From contig CM035321.1 of the NCBI GenBank assembly GCA_000497125.2, positions 1,020,001 to 1,084,000 on the forward strand: DNA of 64,000 nt, written 5' to 3'. How positions within the stretch are numbered: position 1 is the stretch's first letter; every line of letters starts with the position of its first letter. Below are positions 31,506 to 42,800 of this stretch, piece by piece. Under the pieces are notes generated by a model. It did no database searches. It was not told the DNA's origin and saw nothing but the letters and a program-made list of their open reading frames with translations. The translations under genes and the position numbers were made by a program. Origin of the DNA: Spironucleus salmonicida. Its lineage: Eukaryota; Fornicata; Diplomonadida; Hexamitidae.

Positions 31506-32472
31506 ATGCCAACAAACTCAATTGACACAAATATAAATGAATAAAATAATTCAACTAATTCAACTGATACAAATATAAAATTCAAAAAATTAAAAGATAA
31601 CTATGAATACACAGACGATACAAAACGAGATAACGCAAGATACTAACAGATGAATAAAAACAAGAAAGATTACTTAAGAAATAAAAATTATAAAAAGATA
31701 GGCTACCCAAAGATGATTGAAGTAAAATAGAAAAATAAATAAATAAATAATTTAATAATCAACATTCCAAAATATTGATACACTAACAGAATTATAAAAC
31801 AGTTTAAAATAATTTAAAGATGAATTATTTTCAAAATTTGAAAGTTAAGACAGCTCAAAATGTAAACATAAGTTGAATCAGTCACAAACATAAAAAAGGA
31901 ATCAGATTCGCATTAACAAGTCAGGGAACAACCGATTTAATAACAATCTGGAAAGCCATAGTTTTTCTGGTCCTAAAGGGACCAATTAACAACATATTAA
32001 AGTTTATAAGCAAGATTTAAATGAATTAATTATTCAAAATCATTTTTTAATTAGTAAAATAAATATTGCAAATTAAATTAATAAAGGAGCAGACATAGCT
32101 ACAGATGCAGGTTATCAACTTATTAATAAATTAAGTCTAAAAGATCAAACTAAAGATAACTCAGGCAGAGTGTTAGACATAGCAAACAGGTTTACAAAAG
32201 ATATGGCATATTCAGGATCATTGCATAACGCAAATAAAATATAACCAGAAACATTGCATGACTCAAACAAGATACCACCACAGTAACTATAACAAACAGC
32301 AAAACAATAAAGATAGATCAGATTAAGATCTGGTTGGGAGAGATTCAAATCGGGATTCAAAGCTGTATTTAAACCAATTGCAAGTTTTGGAGCTAACTTA
32401 CTAAACTTCATACCTGGCGTTGGTCCAATACTATCAGCTGGAGCAAAAGGACTTATAGGTTTAATGAAGTGA
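31506..32472 (+). pseudogene. Possible minor-capsid-like protein, one frameshift
   Basis: Two frames meet at an A run near 31770. The first (31506-31778) is Asn/Lys/Asp-rich (FKKLKDNYEYTDDTKRDNAR). The second (to TGA 32470) has QINKGADIATDAGYQLINKL, a basic region and a striking C-terminus of Gly-rich amphipathic hydrophobic sequence (SFGANLLNFIPGVGPILSAG then a Lys-rich end). Similar endings occur on small internal virion proteins of Polintons and adeno-like viruses, but this is inference from character, not homology. Confidence 0.4.
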
Positions 32473-32749
32473 ACAATAATATTAATTATCATTCAATTTT
32501 TTGGATCCAATTGAATTGATTACATATATTATTTTATCAATAGATTCCGTAACGCAAATTTTCGTGTTACAAATTTTCTAATTTATGAATAAAATACTAA
32601 TATACTTTCTACTTGCACATTAACTATACTTCCAGCTTGCTTTGCAAAGTGATAATCTTAACAAATGCATCACTATTACCTCTTTTATAAAATAATATTT
32701 TATTCCTATAACATTTATAGATTGGCGTGCTTTATTTCAGCGTCTTTAC
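32473..32749. other. AT-rich intergenic stretch
   Basis: Separates the element ORF from the dead cysteine-rich gene. Nothing seen. Confidence 0.4.
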
Positions 32750-34025
32750 ACGGTGACACGACTGCGTACTTTCTCTTCTTGACAGCTGCAGCCACAGCAA
32801 TGAACATCACCCCCAAAGAACGACCCCAGTGCTCGAACTGTTCCTGTCTGGAATGCACAGCCTATCGATCCTCTGGAAAGCATGATAGCAGCATTAGCTC
32901 TTATTGCTGCCAACTAACACCCCGTTGACGTACTTATATCATTCCATTCCCCAGGAGTGCTGCAGAACGCGCAGTCCTTTTAGCATTTCGCGCGCACGCT
33001 CCCCGAGCGATTCCTGGAACAGCAAAAGCTCTGGGGGCAAGGCTTGCTGTTCGAGCTTTTTGGTAGTGCTAAGGGCGTACCCGTCCTTGCACTAGGTGCA
33101 GATATATTTGTCAGGACAGATATTCCAACCATCTGTGCAGAGTTTGCAGCCAGCATTTTATAAAAAGGCACCGTCTGGATATGGCGAGCAAGAAGTTACG
33201 CCTATATATGGGGTGTGTCAGTTTTTGCAATTCTGGCATGCATTTGGGGGGTAGTGCAGAACTTTTTAGCACATTTGACGTTTTGGAGGTCAAATCCTGC
33301 CATGATAAGACCACAAGCTGAGGCTGATACGCATCTAAAGTATTTTCAGTGCATATAGTGCATTTGCTTGCTTCCAAAAAATTTTCACTTTTGCATGAAG
33401 TATAGATGGATGAGTCAGAGCAGGCCTCACAATTACTGGGGCAGGCCTCGCATTCTTCTTGTTTCAGTACGAAGGCGATTTAGCACTTGGTGCACACTCC
33501 AGCAGACAAGCAGGGGAGGCAGTTGGAAGGGCATGCGACGCAGATATTTCCGCTGAGGACGTATCCGGCCTGGAACTCCGAGCACGTGCTCATACCGGAG
33601 CATTTGCTGCATCCACTGATACAGGTGGAATATATGAACTGGGCGTTGTGGCAGTACCCAGTGGCACACACTGCATTTTCCTGACTCAAAGCAGTCCTCT
33701 CAGTGATTGGGCAACTTGTACAGGGGATTCCGCTGAAATAGTAGCCCACGGAGCACAACGTGCAGTCTATGGCATTGACACACATTTTTCAGTCCTTGTT
33801 GCAGGCCCTGCAGTTATCCCCGCTCTTGTAGTATCCCAAGCTGCATTTCTGACATGTGTCCTTATTGGAAATACTGAATTTATCACAGTTATATTATCTG
33901 CCACTTTAGCAAATTTCAGGATTGATGATATCTCTGGTTGGGCAAACAGTTCCAGTAGGACATGTATTTGTGGGAGATTGATAACCGGATATTTTAAAAC
34001 GAACAGGAGTAAAAAGATGTAGTAT
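32750..34025 (-). pseudogene. Cysteine-rich membrane protein pseudogene
   Basis: Minus strand. CxxC repeats are evident (CDKFSISNKDTCQKCSLGYY; CTLCSVGYYFSGIPCTSC; CSKCSGMSTCSEFQAGYVL; CPSNCLPCLSAGVCTKC). An in-frame TGA lies at about 33790 where the pattern predicts Cys (TGC). After about 33350 the coding signal jumps between frames (CKLCTDGWNICPDKY in one, KPCPQSFCC in another). A faint membrane/tail part is seen near 32770 (VMFIAVAAAVKKRKY). No intact start. It sits between the two halves of the viral-like element. Confidence 0.8.
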
Positions 34026-35197
34026 TAAATCCAAAATATAAGTTATTATTTTATTATGTTTTGATTTTTATAAAGATTAAAAATACTATATGAATATCAA
34101 TTATAAAAAATATATAAATCTTTAGTAAATATCAATTATAGAGACAAACATTTACTTAAACTATCAAAACTAAACTATATGTTAATATATTATTAATAAA
34201 CTAAACTTTTTATTTTCGAAAATACTAATTATTTAGTAGATGCATATTGAATTAGTTTATGTTACAAATGATGTGCTTATCCAAATACCTATTTAGAATA
34301 ACCCCTACACTTCTCTAATATTGCAAAAAGTATATTGTGGACTGTAATATATTCAAAATACTAAGTCGAGTTAATGCGATTGTTGCTTAGGTTGCTCGTA
34401 CCACCTAAAATTCTGACTAAAATTATATGATAAAATTAAAGAAAGTATAAAGTTATGCAACTAAAACACGAAAATATATTTCATGAACATTAGAGAAATT
34501 ATGCATGAAACAATATCAACAAATAAATGCATACTTATAAATATATTGATAACGCGTAAGGCAAGCTATATACATACTAAAACACGTCCATTATAAACTT
34601 ACAACTTCACTAAATATCTAAATAGATGCTTAACTTTAAAACTTAATGAACAATTCGTAATCAAGTATATCACCAAAAATATAGTATGATGTTAGTATAG
34701 TTATTATTTAAGCAATGGGGAGCAAGTGGCATATAATCTAATTATCTCTATTGCCGTCGAAATATTTTATATAAAGGCATTTTAGAGGAGTTAATAATAT
34801 TTTATATAAAATACTATATATTATACTTGAGTCTACTTGTCTAGTTAAAATGGTATGTGGATTTGGCGTTTTGCTGACTACTATTTTATATTTTACGATA
34901 TACGAAACTTCCTATATTATATTTTATGCGTCATACTTATACTAGATGCGCCGTGTTACTAACCATTACCACGATTTGCCACACCTTATTGCCGATATAC
35001 TCAAACGAGTAAGCGAACCTTGCTTGATACTAAACAGGTACATTTGATCTATGCTAGCAGCATACTGCCTGTATAGTCTATGTTGCTTATATTTTTATTT
35101 TAAATAAGTAATCATATATGAAATTTGAAACAATAATACTATACAAAGATAGCTTGACATTAGATATGTGGAACATCACTCCAATATCTCATTTACT
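34026..35197. other. AT-rich stretch, no gene recognised
   Basis: Frames are short on both strands. No RNA gene found. Confidence 0.4.
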
Positions 35198-36769
35198 TCA
35201 TTACTATCTTAATGCAAGTACACTTGTTGCTACCACTGCAACGATAGTTATCAAGCTTATGATTACCCAAAAGTAAATCAAAATAATACTTTTTTGGTCT
35301 ACTATGACATTCAGACTAAGCTGATAGTCGTACTCGTTAGTAATAAAAATACGCGTTATAAATGATTTTTTAAGCTCTTGTATAAAGCCCTTTTGCCGGA
35401 CATGGTAGTCTCCAGGAAAGAATGGAAATTGGCTATGTTCAATCGTATCAGCTTCACTAAAGCACTCAGTAAAAAAGCTCTTATTCTAGATTACTAACCT
35501 CTTCTTATATACTTAGAATTGAATTCTTGACTGTGTGTCGGACGTCATTTACAAAACCTCCTGCTGCTAGGTTAGCACTCCATCTTTGTATTTATCTAAG
35601 CACTCCGGGGTCAAAGTGGGGAATACGATTATGCAAGTATCCTTGAAGCTTACTTAAGTAATAATTTTATAAAAACAGGACTGAATGGGTGCATATTCAA
35701 TAGTTTACTCTGAAATAATTTCCTGGTTTGCGTCATAAAAGCTTATAAATAGTTATTAAGTTTGCCCAGTTAAATTTTGCGTCAATAAAGACATATTCTC
35801 AACATCAAAAAAGAATACAATCCCTGTTCTTTCGGCGAAACCATTTGTTGCCTCTTGTCTTACCTATTATGTTTTCTAAAATACACTTGTTGCCATGATA
35901 AAGCTGCTGCTAATACATGTTTTCAAGCTTGAAAGATCAGCTATGTTTTAGATGGCCGTCGATGTTACTATGGTTATTAGATTTAGATCAGTAATACAGT
36001 TATTTGTATCTGTCTATATCTATATTACCTCTCCAAAGATTTATTAGCTAAGACTCGAACCAGATTACGTATAGTTTAGTGAAAGTCTCATCTTCAACTG
36101 GCGATCTTTCTGAAACTATTTGAAGAAACTTAATAGTGATTATTAAATATCTGCAGACGACGTTTCTGCGAAAATTTGGTAGTTGTGGGTGTCCAGGTGC
36201 ACGAAGGGGAGCTTGTAGTAGGTGGCTGGCGACGATGAGTTTGGGGCGATAGGGATGGAAATCCAAGTGCTGTCTACTTGGTACTGGAACTCCACAGCGG
36301 GTGTGCTGATCTGGCAGTCGTTCGGCTCTGCGTTAATACTCAGGTATGAGTTTCTGGAGCGGTTGTACACAAGAGTTACGTTATTCCAGCAATTTGATGT
36401 GTTAACCATAGTGTGTTAAATTAAGCTAAAAGTACCTGGGACGGATAGTTCTTTTCCTAAGACAATTTCATATGATATTATCGAAAGCTCTGTCATGAAG
36501 TTGAACTATGCCATTTTGACATCATTAAAGGTTATTTCTAATGGTATCCCACTTTGATATGTAAAGTCTGTTGATAAGCTTTAAACTGCACCATCTTAAA
36601 CATAATGCAGTGTGGCGATGGATACGGTATTATTAAAAGCTAAGCAGTGTAATGTTTAGTTTTTGGTAGGAGAAAGATGCAGATAAAACTGGGATCTTTA
36701 GAGTCTTCCAATTAGGGAGGAATCCTCATCAAAGCAGTGAATTTAGTCTTGCAGAATAATAAGCAACAT
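35198..36769 (-). CDS. Type I membrane glycoprotein-like protein, 523 aa
   Basis: One frame of 524 codons with about 40 TAA/TAG (Gln). A short hydrophobic start (MLLIILQD) is followed by about 470 residues of beta-rich, Asn/Ser/Thr-rich sequence with several N-x-S/T sites and scattered single Cys residues (not CxxC). Near the C-terminus is one membrane helix (LIYFWVIISLITIVAVVATS) and a tiny tail (VLALRQQ). This suggests a cell-surface or vesicle protein. The part at about 36150-36410 is GC-richer than the rest. I considered a class II fusogen (HAP2-like) because of the layout but saw none of its signature residues. Family unknown. The start codon is less sure than the frame. Confidence 0.72.
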
Positions 36770-37383
36770 TATTAGAAACTAAAACTTATTATATAAACCA
36801 TCTTAACTATTATAGAGATTTATATTTTGAAAAAATAAATCGTCGTATACTTATAATTATATATTAAATATAATTATAAGAATAAAATTTAATTTAATTT
36901 TCGGTTGTTATAAGCCTAAAAAATTAGATAATACATAGTAATATTACATCTTAGTATAATTCCAGACCATTATTATTAATAAATGTTATTAAAATTAAAA
37001 TAGTCCTAACAGTACAATAAAATATTCTCTTATTCAACAGTGAAAACAAATTAATATATGTAAAGCTGTAAAAGTCCTGTAAAATATTTTTTGTTACTGA
37101 TATTTATCTTAATATTAATATTTTATATTAAAACTAACAAGTGTGATTAAAAACAAAAAATTACAAGATATGAAAGATATTAATTTAGTTCGCTTTTTCA
37201 TTAAATTGTAATGTAAATAATTAATTAAATAATGAATATATTCTATTAATTATTTGTTTTCTTAGTTTATTCCTTTATTGATTTATCTTGGAGTAAATTA
37301 TTATATGCGTATATTAAATATAATAATATTTAAAGCACTCCTATCAAAAAAAATTTATAAGTAGGTACTATTTCGGAGCAGGA
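36770..37383. other. AT-rich stretch, no gene recognised
   Basis: No coding frame or RNA seen. Confidence 0.4.
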
Positions 37384-37479
37384 TCAAGGTTTGACAATAG
37401 TGGTTTTAAAATTTTCAAAACTGTTTGACATAAAATTGACCATGGTCGCCAAGGGCGTCCGGAAATCAAAGATTTCCAT
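37384..37479 (-). CDS. Tiny ORF with RTPxAxM motif (31 aa)
   Basis: Reads MEIFDFRTPLATMVNF and stops at TGA 37384. The DNA around it (GGCGTCCGG...CATGG) resembles the start of the tiny ORF at 39660-39794, which reads MESKASRTPSAPMEY. This may be a shared promoter/leader sequence rather than protein. Confidence 0.25.
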   Translation of the reverse strand: MEIFDFRTPLATMVNFMSNSFENFKTTIVKP

Positions 37480-37560
37480 TAAATAAATCATTAACTTAAG
37501 CTGCTCAGGGATTAGAGCACAACGCACCCTCTACATACACACAACAAAAATTAAAAATAA

Positions 37561-37584
37561 CACGGTTTCACATTCCACACCGTG
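37561..37584. terminator. Short hairpin at the 3' end of the 180-aa ORF
   Basis: CACGGT and ACCGTG arms around a 12-nt loop, overlapping the TGA of the 37568-38110 gene. Possible 3' processing or terminator structure. Confidence 0.3.
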
Positions 37585-38110
37585 TTAACCTTTTAGTTAC
37601 TATTTAAAATAGATTCTCAACTAATTTAATAAGTTCCTTTCGTTTATTGTTTTTTAAAACTATATTAATTAATTCTTATAAATAAATCTTACATACTTTA
37701 GATGAAGTTGATTAGTTCTCTTACAGAATCGTATCTAAAATAATCATCGTGTTGTATAGTCTGACGTCACCCTATTTATTACCTTTGAAACAATACTCTG
37801 ATAACGCTACAACTTATTCGACCCTGTCATACAATAATCTATCTGTTAGTGCTAAGGAAATATATATTACTATTAGTATTTTACTATAATGTTCAAACTT
37901 TAATAGTGACGATTGCATGTTATTATAATTGGTTTGGCTGAAGTTTGCTTTAGATGGAGGTTCAACATCAGAGCTTTTTGGAAGTACTTCAATATTCTTG
38001 ATAACTTCTTTTGAGTAGTCTTCTAAGCTTTCTTACTTCTACATAACCTATATCGCTTCTTTGTAAGTTGGTTTTGTTTCTTGATCTTTAACTATTGCTT
38101 ATCGATCCAT
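37568..38110 (-). CDS. Element-associated hypothetical protein, 180 aa
   Basis: ATG 38110 (context aacaaaaATGGATCG), TGA at 37568; many TAR codons. Acidic/Gln-rich N-terminus (IVKDQETKPTYKEAIQVMQK), then helices (LLKFEHYSKILIVIYISLAL; VEQVVALSEYC) and a basic end. It follows the ATPase on the same strand, so it is probably part of the same element. Family unknown. Confidence 0.5.
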
Positions 38111-38217
38111 TTTTGTTTATTAAAAAAAGGTTTCTTTAAAATATACGTTATGATCTTTAAGAAGTGGAAGCCCAAAGGCGACCATAGTTATTTGGTTTTT
38201 GCTTAAATCCTTTTGGA

Positions 38218-38625
38218 TCAGAAATATAGTTCTCTTGAAGCTGGCTCAATAGCTTAAATAGCTTTCACTTGTTTTTCATCTAATAAATATTAGATTTGTT
38301 TATAGTATGTACCAAACTGACATGTTTCAATCTTGTTAATTATTATATACTTGCTATAGGCTTGCTTAGTGCTAAGTACATCAGGAGTATTATAATAGTT
38401 CTATTGTGTAAGTTCTTAAGGTAACACAGCTATTACTTGTTTATCTTTATTAAGCAATCTTATTTATTCAACTTTGTTATATACTTTATTACTTTCAAAT
38501 TTCTGCTTAGTACTAGTTTCATTAGTTATTTTTATGGGTTCATTGTTTACTATTACTTCGATGAATGCGAGATCGTCTCTTTTGTTTTCTTCAATCAGTA
38601 GTTTTATATTTATGAACTTTACCAT
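38218..38625 (-). CDS. Element-associated hypothetical protein, 135 aa
   Basis: ATG 38625, TGA 38218. Charged start (KLLIEENKRDDLAFIEVIVN), then NKDKQVIAVLPQEL and an acidic/Gln-rich end. It lies 61 bp after the ATPase stop and 107 bp before the next ORF, all on the minus strand like an operon-style array of an element. Family unknown. Confidence 0.5.
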
Positions 38626-38685
38626 TTCTTTGGTTAAAAAAATGAAGGTACTATCATTTAAATGTAGATAAAAATTAACAGATAC

Positions 38686-39655
38686 TCACTTAACTTGCTT
38701 ATCAAAGTTTATAAAGATCATTGGGTCTGGTTAAATAATTATATATAAAAAACTATATTTGAACTGTCCTCTCTTCGAATAGTCGTTTCCAAAATAACCA
38801 ATGGATCTATTATACAATTCAATAAACTATTTCGATTCGAATTCTTAACTTGTTATCCTTCCAATATCCTCAAAGATATATTTTATATGTTCTTCCTTGA
38901 GACCATTCATTAACAAGAAAGCTGTAAACAACTATCTAAAAGGTACATACAGTATCTTAATAGAATATAAACATGAAATGGTTGCCCAAATCCCAAGATG
39001 TCTTCTTTAAATAATTAGTTTATAGAAATCAGATTCAGTTGTAGTTTGGGATACTGAACTTCCACTCATGTCATCTAATAATAAAACTATTTTTTATCTT
39101 CGTATCCAATATTTATTATACCGTAAACCAATTTATTCATACAGCAATGACATATACTAATCAACATCATCACCTAAACAGTCTTTCTATAAAACTAAGC
39201 ATTCTTAATACTGTTGCTTTACCCATTCGAATTGTGAAAATATGTTTTTGAAAACTTGGAAGAATAGTTTTTGATCTCCATTTTTTAATTTCTTTATCTT
39301 TTAAAGTAGTTCGTATCTAATCTTATATTATCAATCATAGATTTATAATGGTTTTCATTTTCTATAATTCTTAACATAACATTAATAACTTTTATTTTGA
39401 TGTCATTCCGTTCGAATCAACAAATGGTATATTAATTCTATTGTCTTTGCTTTTTGATTTTTAATAAGTTTAATCACAATCGATAGTTGGACTTAAGAAG
39501 AACGTATGAGTTATAGCTCCATTATTTAAATGAGCATCATCTAAATTATACTTTGATAGTTTACTTTAATCTTAATACGCTTAATTTATCTTATTCATCG
39601 AAGACGTATTGCCTGTTCCTGCTGAACCCATAAGTGCAAAATAACTGTAACCCAT
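38686..39655 (-). pseudogene. A32/FtsK-HerA-like DNA-packaging ATPase, frameshifted
   Basis: Starts MGYSYFALMGSAGTGNTSS: a P-loop (GSAGTGxTS) with Asn where the catalytic Lys should be. Next comes ITHTFFLSPTIDCD, matching the strand after the P-loop in A32-type ATPases. After two frame changes near 39340 and 39300 the last frame is long and clean: KIVLLLDDMSGSS is Walker B, followed by IIQRRHLGIWATISCLYS, the conserved R-x-H-x-x-I sensor region, and then a C-terminal helical part to TGA 38686. This gene packages genomes of Polintons, virophages and NCLDV relatives. Degraded, so inactive. Confidence 0.82.
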
Positions 39656-39659
39656 TATT

Positions 39660-39794
39660 TCAATTTAGACCCTCTGAGGTCCGGATGGTTGCGTCCGAGT
39701 ATTTTTTTGTTTTTTATATCAAAAATTGAATTTCGTCTGATTGGATATTGTACTCCATGGGCGCTGAAGGCGTCCGGGAAGCTTTGCTTTCCAT
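39660..39794 (-). CDS. Tiny ORF with RTPxAxM motif (44 aa)
   Basis: Reads MESKASRTPSAPMEYNIQS and ends at TGA 39660, five bases before the ATPase ATG. It lies between the polymerase stop and the ATPase. Confidence 0.3.
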
Positions 39795-39872
39795 GCTGTT
39801 TTATTAATCCAAAAAATGAACGACTAAAGTGATTCGCTAAAGTGAATCGGACTCCAAAATGGATTACATGAA

Positions 39873-42800
39873 TCACGATTATACTTTATCATATCCAAAA
39901 GGTAGTGTCGATATTTAACCAGCTCTTGAACTAAAATCAATAAGCCTCTTTTATTACTATTACCTAATTACTTTATATCTTGTGTGAGTGTATATGTTAT
40001 ATATTTTATTATCTCTTATAAAGTTTAGATCTTTTTACTTTTATCTCAGCGTTTGAGTCTCTCTTTTAAATACTACCGTCCTCGTTAACCTATATTTAAT
40101 CAAACAGTATTGGTTTATAAATATCGAACACATGAACAAGCTTCCCTTCTTCTGTTTCAATAATACCTGTTTTTTCTAAGGTGATACCTTTTGGTGTTTA
40201 TGCATATCTAACTCCATCTGTATATGCATATTACTTCGCTCCTATACAAACCCATTCATTTGGATCAAGTTTCTATTCGCATTTGCAAGAGTATGTGTTC
40301 TTGAATGTTACTGAAGTTAAGTTTGTGTACTTTACTCTATCTAAAACACAGTAAACTGAATCTGTATCAGCGTATAAGACAGTTCCTTTTAATTCATCAT
40401 TTACATATCTTATTAATGTATAACGCATAGTTCTTGCTACTGTTGTTATCGTTCCTGCCAAGGATGCATTTGATTAGGTTCTTTATGTTTATTACAACTC
40501 TTATTCGTATGCATAAGTATTCTTAATCATACTTATCCAATTAATTCAATTTATAATTCTTATGCAGCTCTTCGTCATGCATACCAAAAAGGAATTCACC
40601 CTTATCAAACGACTCCGTTGGTATTACAACATTCTAGCCTGTCTTACCATACGTTGAATTTAACAATAGTTTATAGAAGGTCTTTACTCCTTGGTTTAGT
40701 TTAAGTTACCTATATTCAACTCCACTCTTTTATTTGATTGATGCTATGCCATCGTTATAAATATAGTCAAAGGTACAATCATTTGCTAATTGCTTTAGTA
40801 CAGCTTCATCCTTATAATCATCTTGATCTGAGTTCAGTGTCTTGTTGAACATCTATGAATTAATGAAGTTTCCTCCTTAATATTAGTTATCATTAAAACT
40901 TGATGTTTAGTAAGTGTGTGCCTCGTATTTCTCCCCGAACTTATGTCCTTCGTATAAAGCATTTATCAATTCAGTTCCATGCCATACTCCTGTAAGTATT
41001 ATTTCATCTTCATTGTGGTTGTAACGTGCATGATTGTTTACATCTAAGCATTTCTATTCCGAACATGTTCTGCAAAGTGGATATAGTAACTTAGCACAAA
41101 TGTTAGTTCCTAAAACTGGGTACTTTAATAACTATGGAGGAAGCATTTGACATTTGATTTAGATCAATCTTTTATGGTTATCACATCCTTATAAGAAGTA
41201 CTACAGCATTGCTTCGGAGTTAATGATTCTTGGGATCTATTTAACATACTACTTTACTTAATCAATATACTTTTAATCTATTTTAAATTTGAATTACTTA
41301 ATATTATACTCGTCGTGTATCTTTGAATCATAAATAGTGTTTCCGTAATGCGTTCCAATAACTAAATCTATTAATGGCCAGTTCCCAAATACCATTGCAG
41401 ATGGATACAGCTATATGAAATCAATTCCGTACATCTTAAACTTCTTCTTGTTTATTTTCATGTGATCTGTAAAGCACTATGCTCTTCCTTCAGTCAAAAT
41501 TGATCTGTTGGTTATGTCAACGCGTTTAGGTACTTCTATCTTTACATTGTTATCTTTTTCGAATTGTATACACTGCTTGTGAGTTACGTGAAATATTTAC
41601 ACGAAGCCATTGAGTTTTATTTTATCATTTAAATCTTAAGTTTTATTATTATGAGCTTCTAATCTTTCATGTTATAATATATGATATTCATCTTTGCAAC
41701 TTAGTTCTTTTAATCCATGATAAAAGGTACCATCTAACTCAAGCCCATATTTCTTATTATCAGCCGTTAACACCATGTCAATGTTGTATCTTGATCCTTT
41801 GAATTGCTAGTTATATAAAACATTTAATATTTATTAAAACCAGTATCTAATAATTTATTTACTAATTAAATATCTTATTAAATTAATTAAGACAACTTGC
41901 ATTCACATTTAGATTTGTTATGTTTTAAATCTTAGAATCCATTTTATAATTATGAAACACAATGATGAGTATTTAAGTTCATAGCCATTGCTGGTGCTGT
42001 TAAATAATTAATGATGTTGACTTTTTATTCCTGAAGTGAGATTTCAATTTACTTCCTTATTGCTACAGCTAAAACGAAACAGTCTTGAATGCAGTAGTTT
42101 ACGTATTAAGTAACATAGTCAATATGCCCATACTCAATTACGTACTATTCAAACTCATCTTTTGACAAGTTATTAAAATGTTTTAACTATAGGTTGTTTG
42201 AATCTACAAGTTGTTTTATGGTCATTAGTTTCCCCCCTCTTTCAATAAATTAATCAAACATGTTTTTAGTCAGGTACGTATATGACTGCAGCTGTTTTCC
42301 TACAACAAGTCTCAAATCTAAGTCTTTATTTAATTTAGACAGTGGCATAGGAATGATTCTAAATGAATCTTTAAAATATATATTATCAATTTTAGTTGAA
42401 GTAGTTTGATATTATTAATTATAGTGTCAGTCTTATAGTTTTCAACTCCGCATTTTGATACTTCAGATAGTAATAAATAATTATCATATGCAGCTGCATT
42501 GTGAGCGTAGAAATCGTATACCTTATATTTCATATCTACAAGTTTCATATGATCAATAAACTTAATTAAGAATTAATCATTTGATGGAGTAAAGTTACCA
42601 TGTTGTATAAATGTAAGGTTATTTTTATAAAAGAAGTCTTATTAAGTATATTCATTCTTCGCTCTATCATATTTCATTATACACCAAGATACTAAAAACG
42701 GTATGTGTTGCATTGAAGCTTTGTCTTTTAATTCTTCTGGAACGTTTTCAAAGTAGCTTTCAATATCCCAAACTACGTATGACTTTTAATCTTTCTTAAG

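Noticed and set aside
35198-36769. HAP2/GCS1-type gamete fusogen
   Set aside because: The layout (signal-like start, ectodomain, one C-terminal helix) is compatible, but I could not find the HAP2 signature residues or its Cys pattern.
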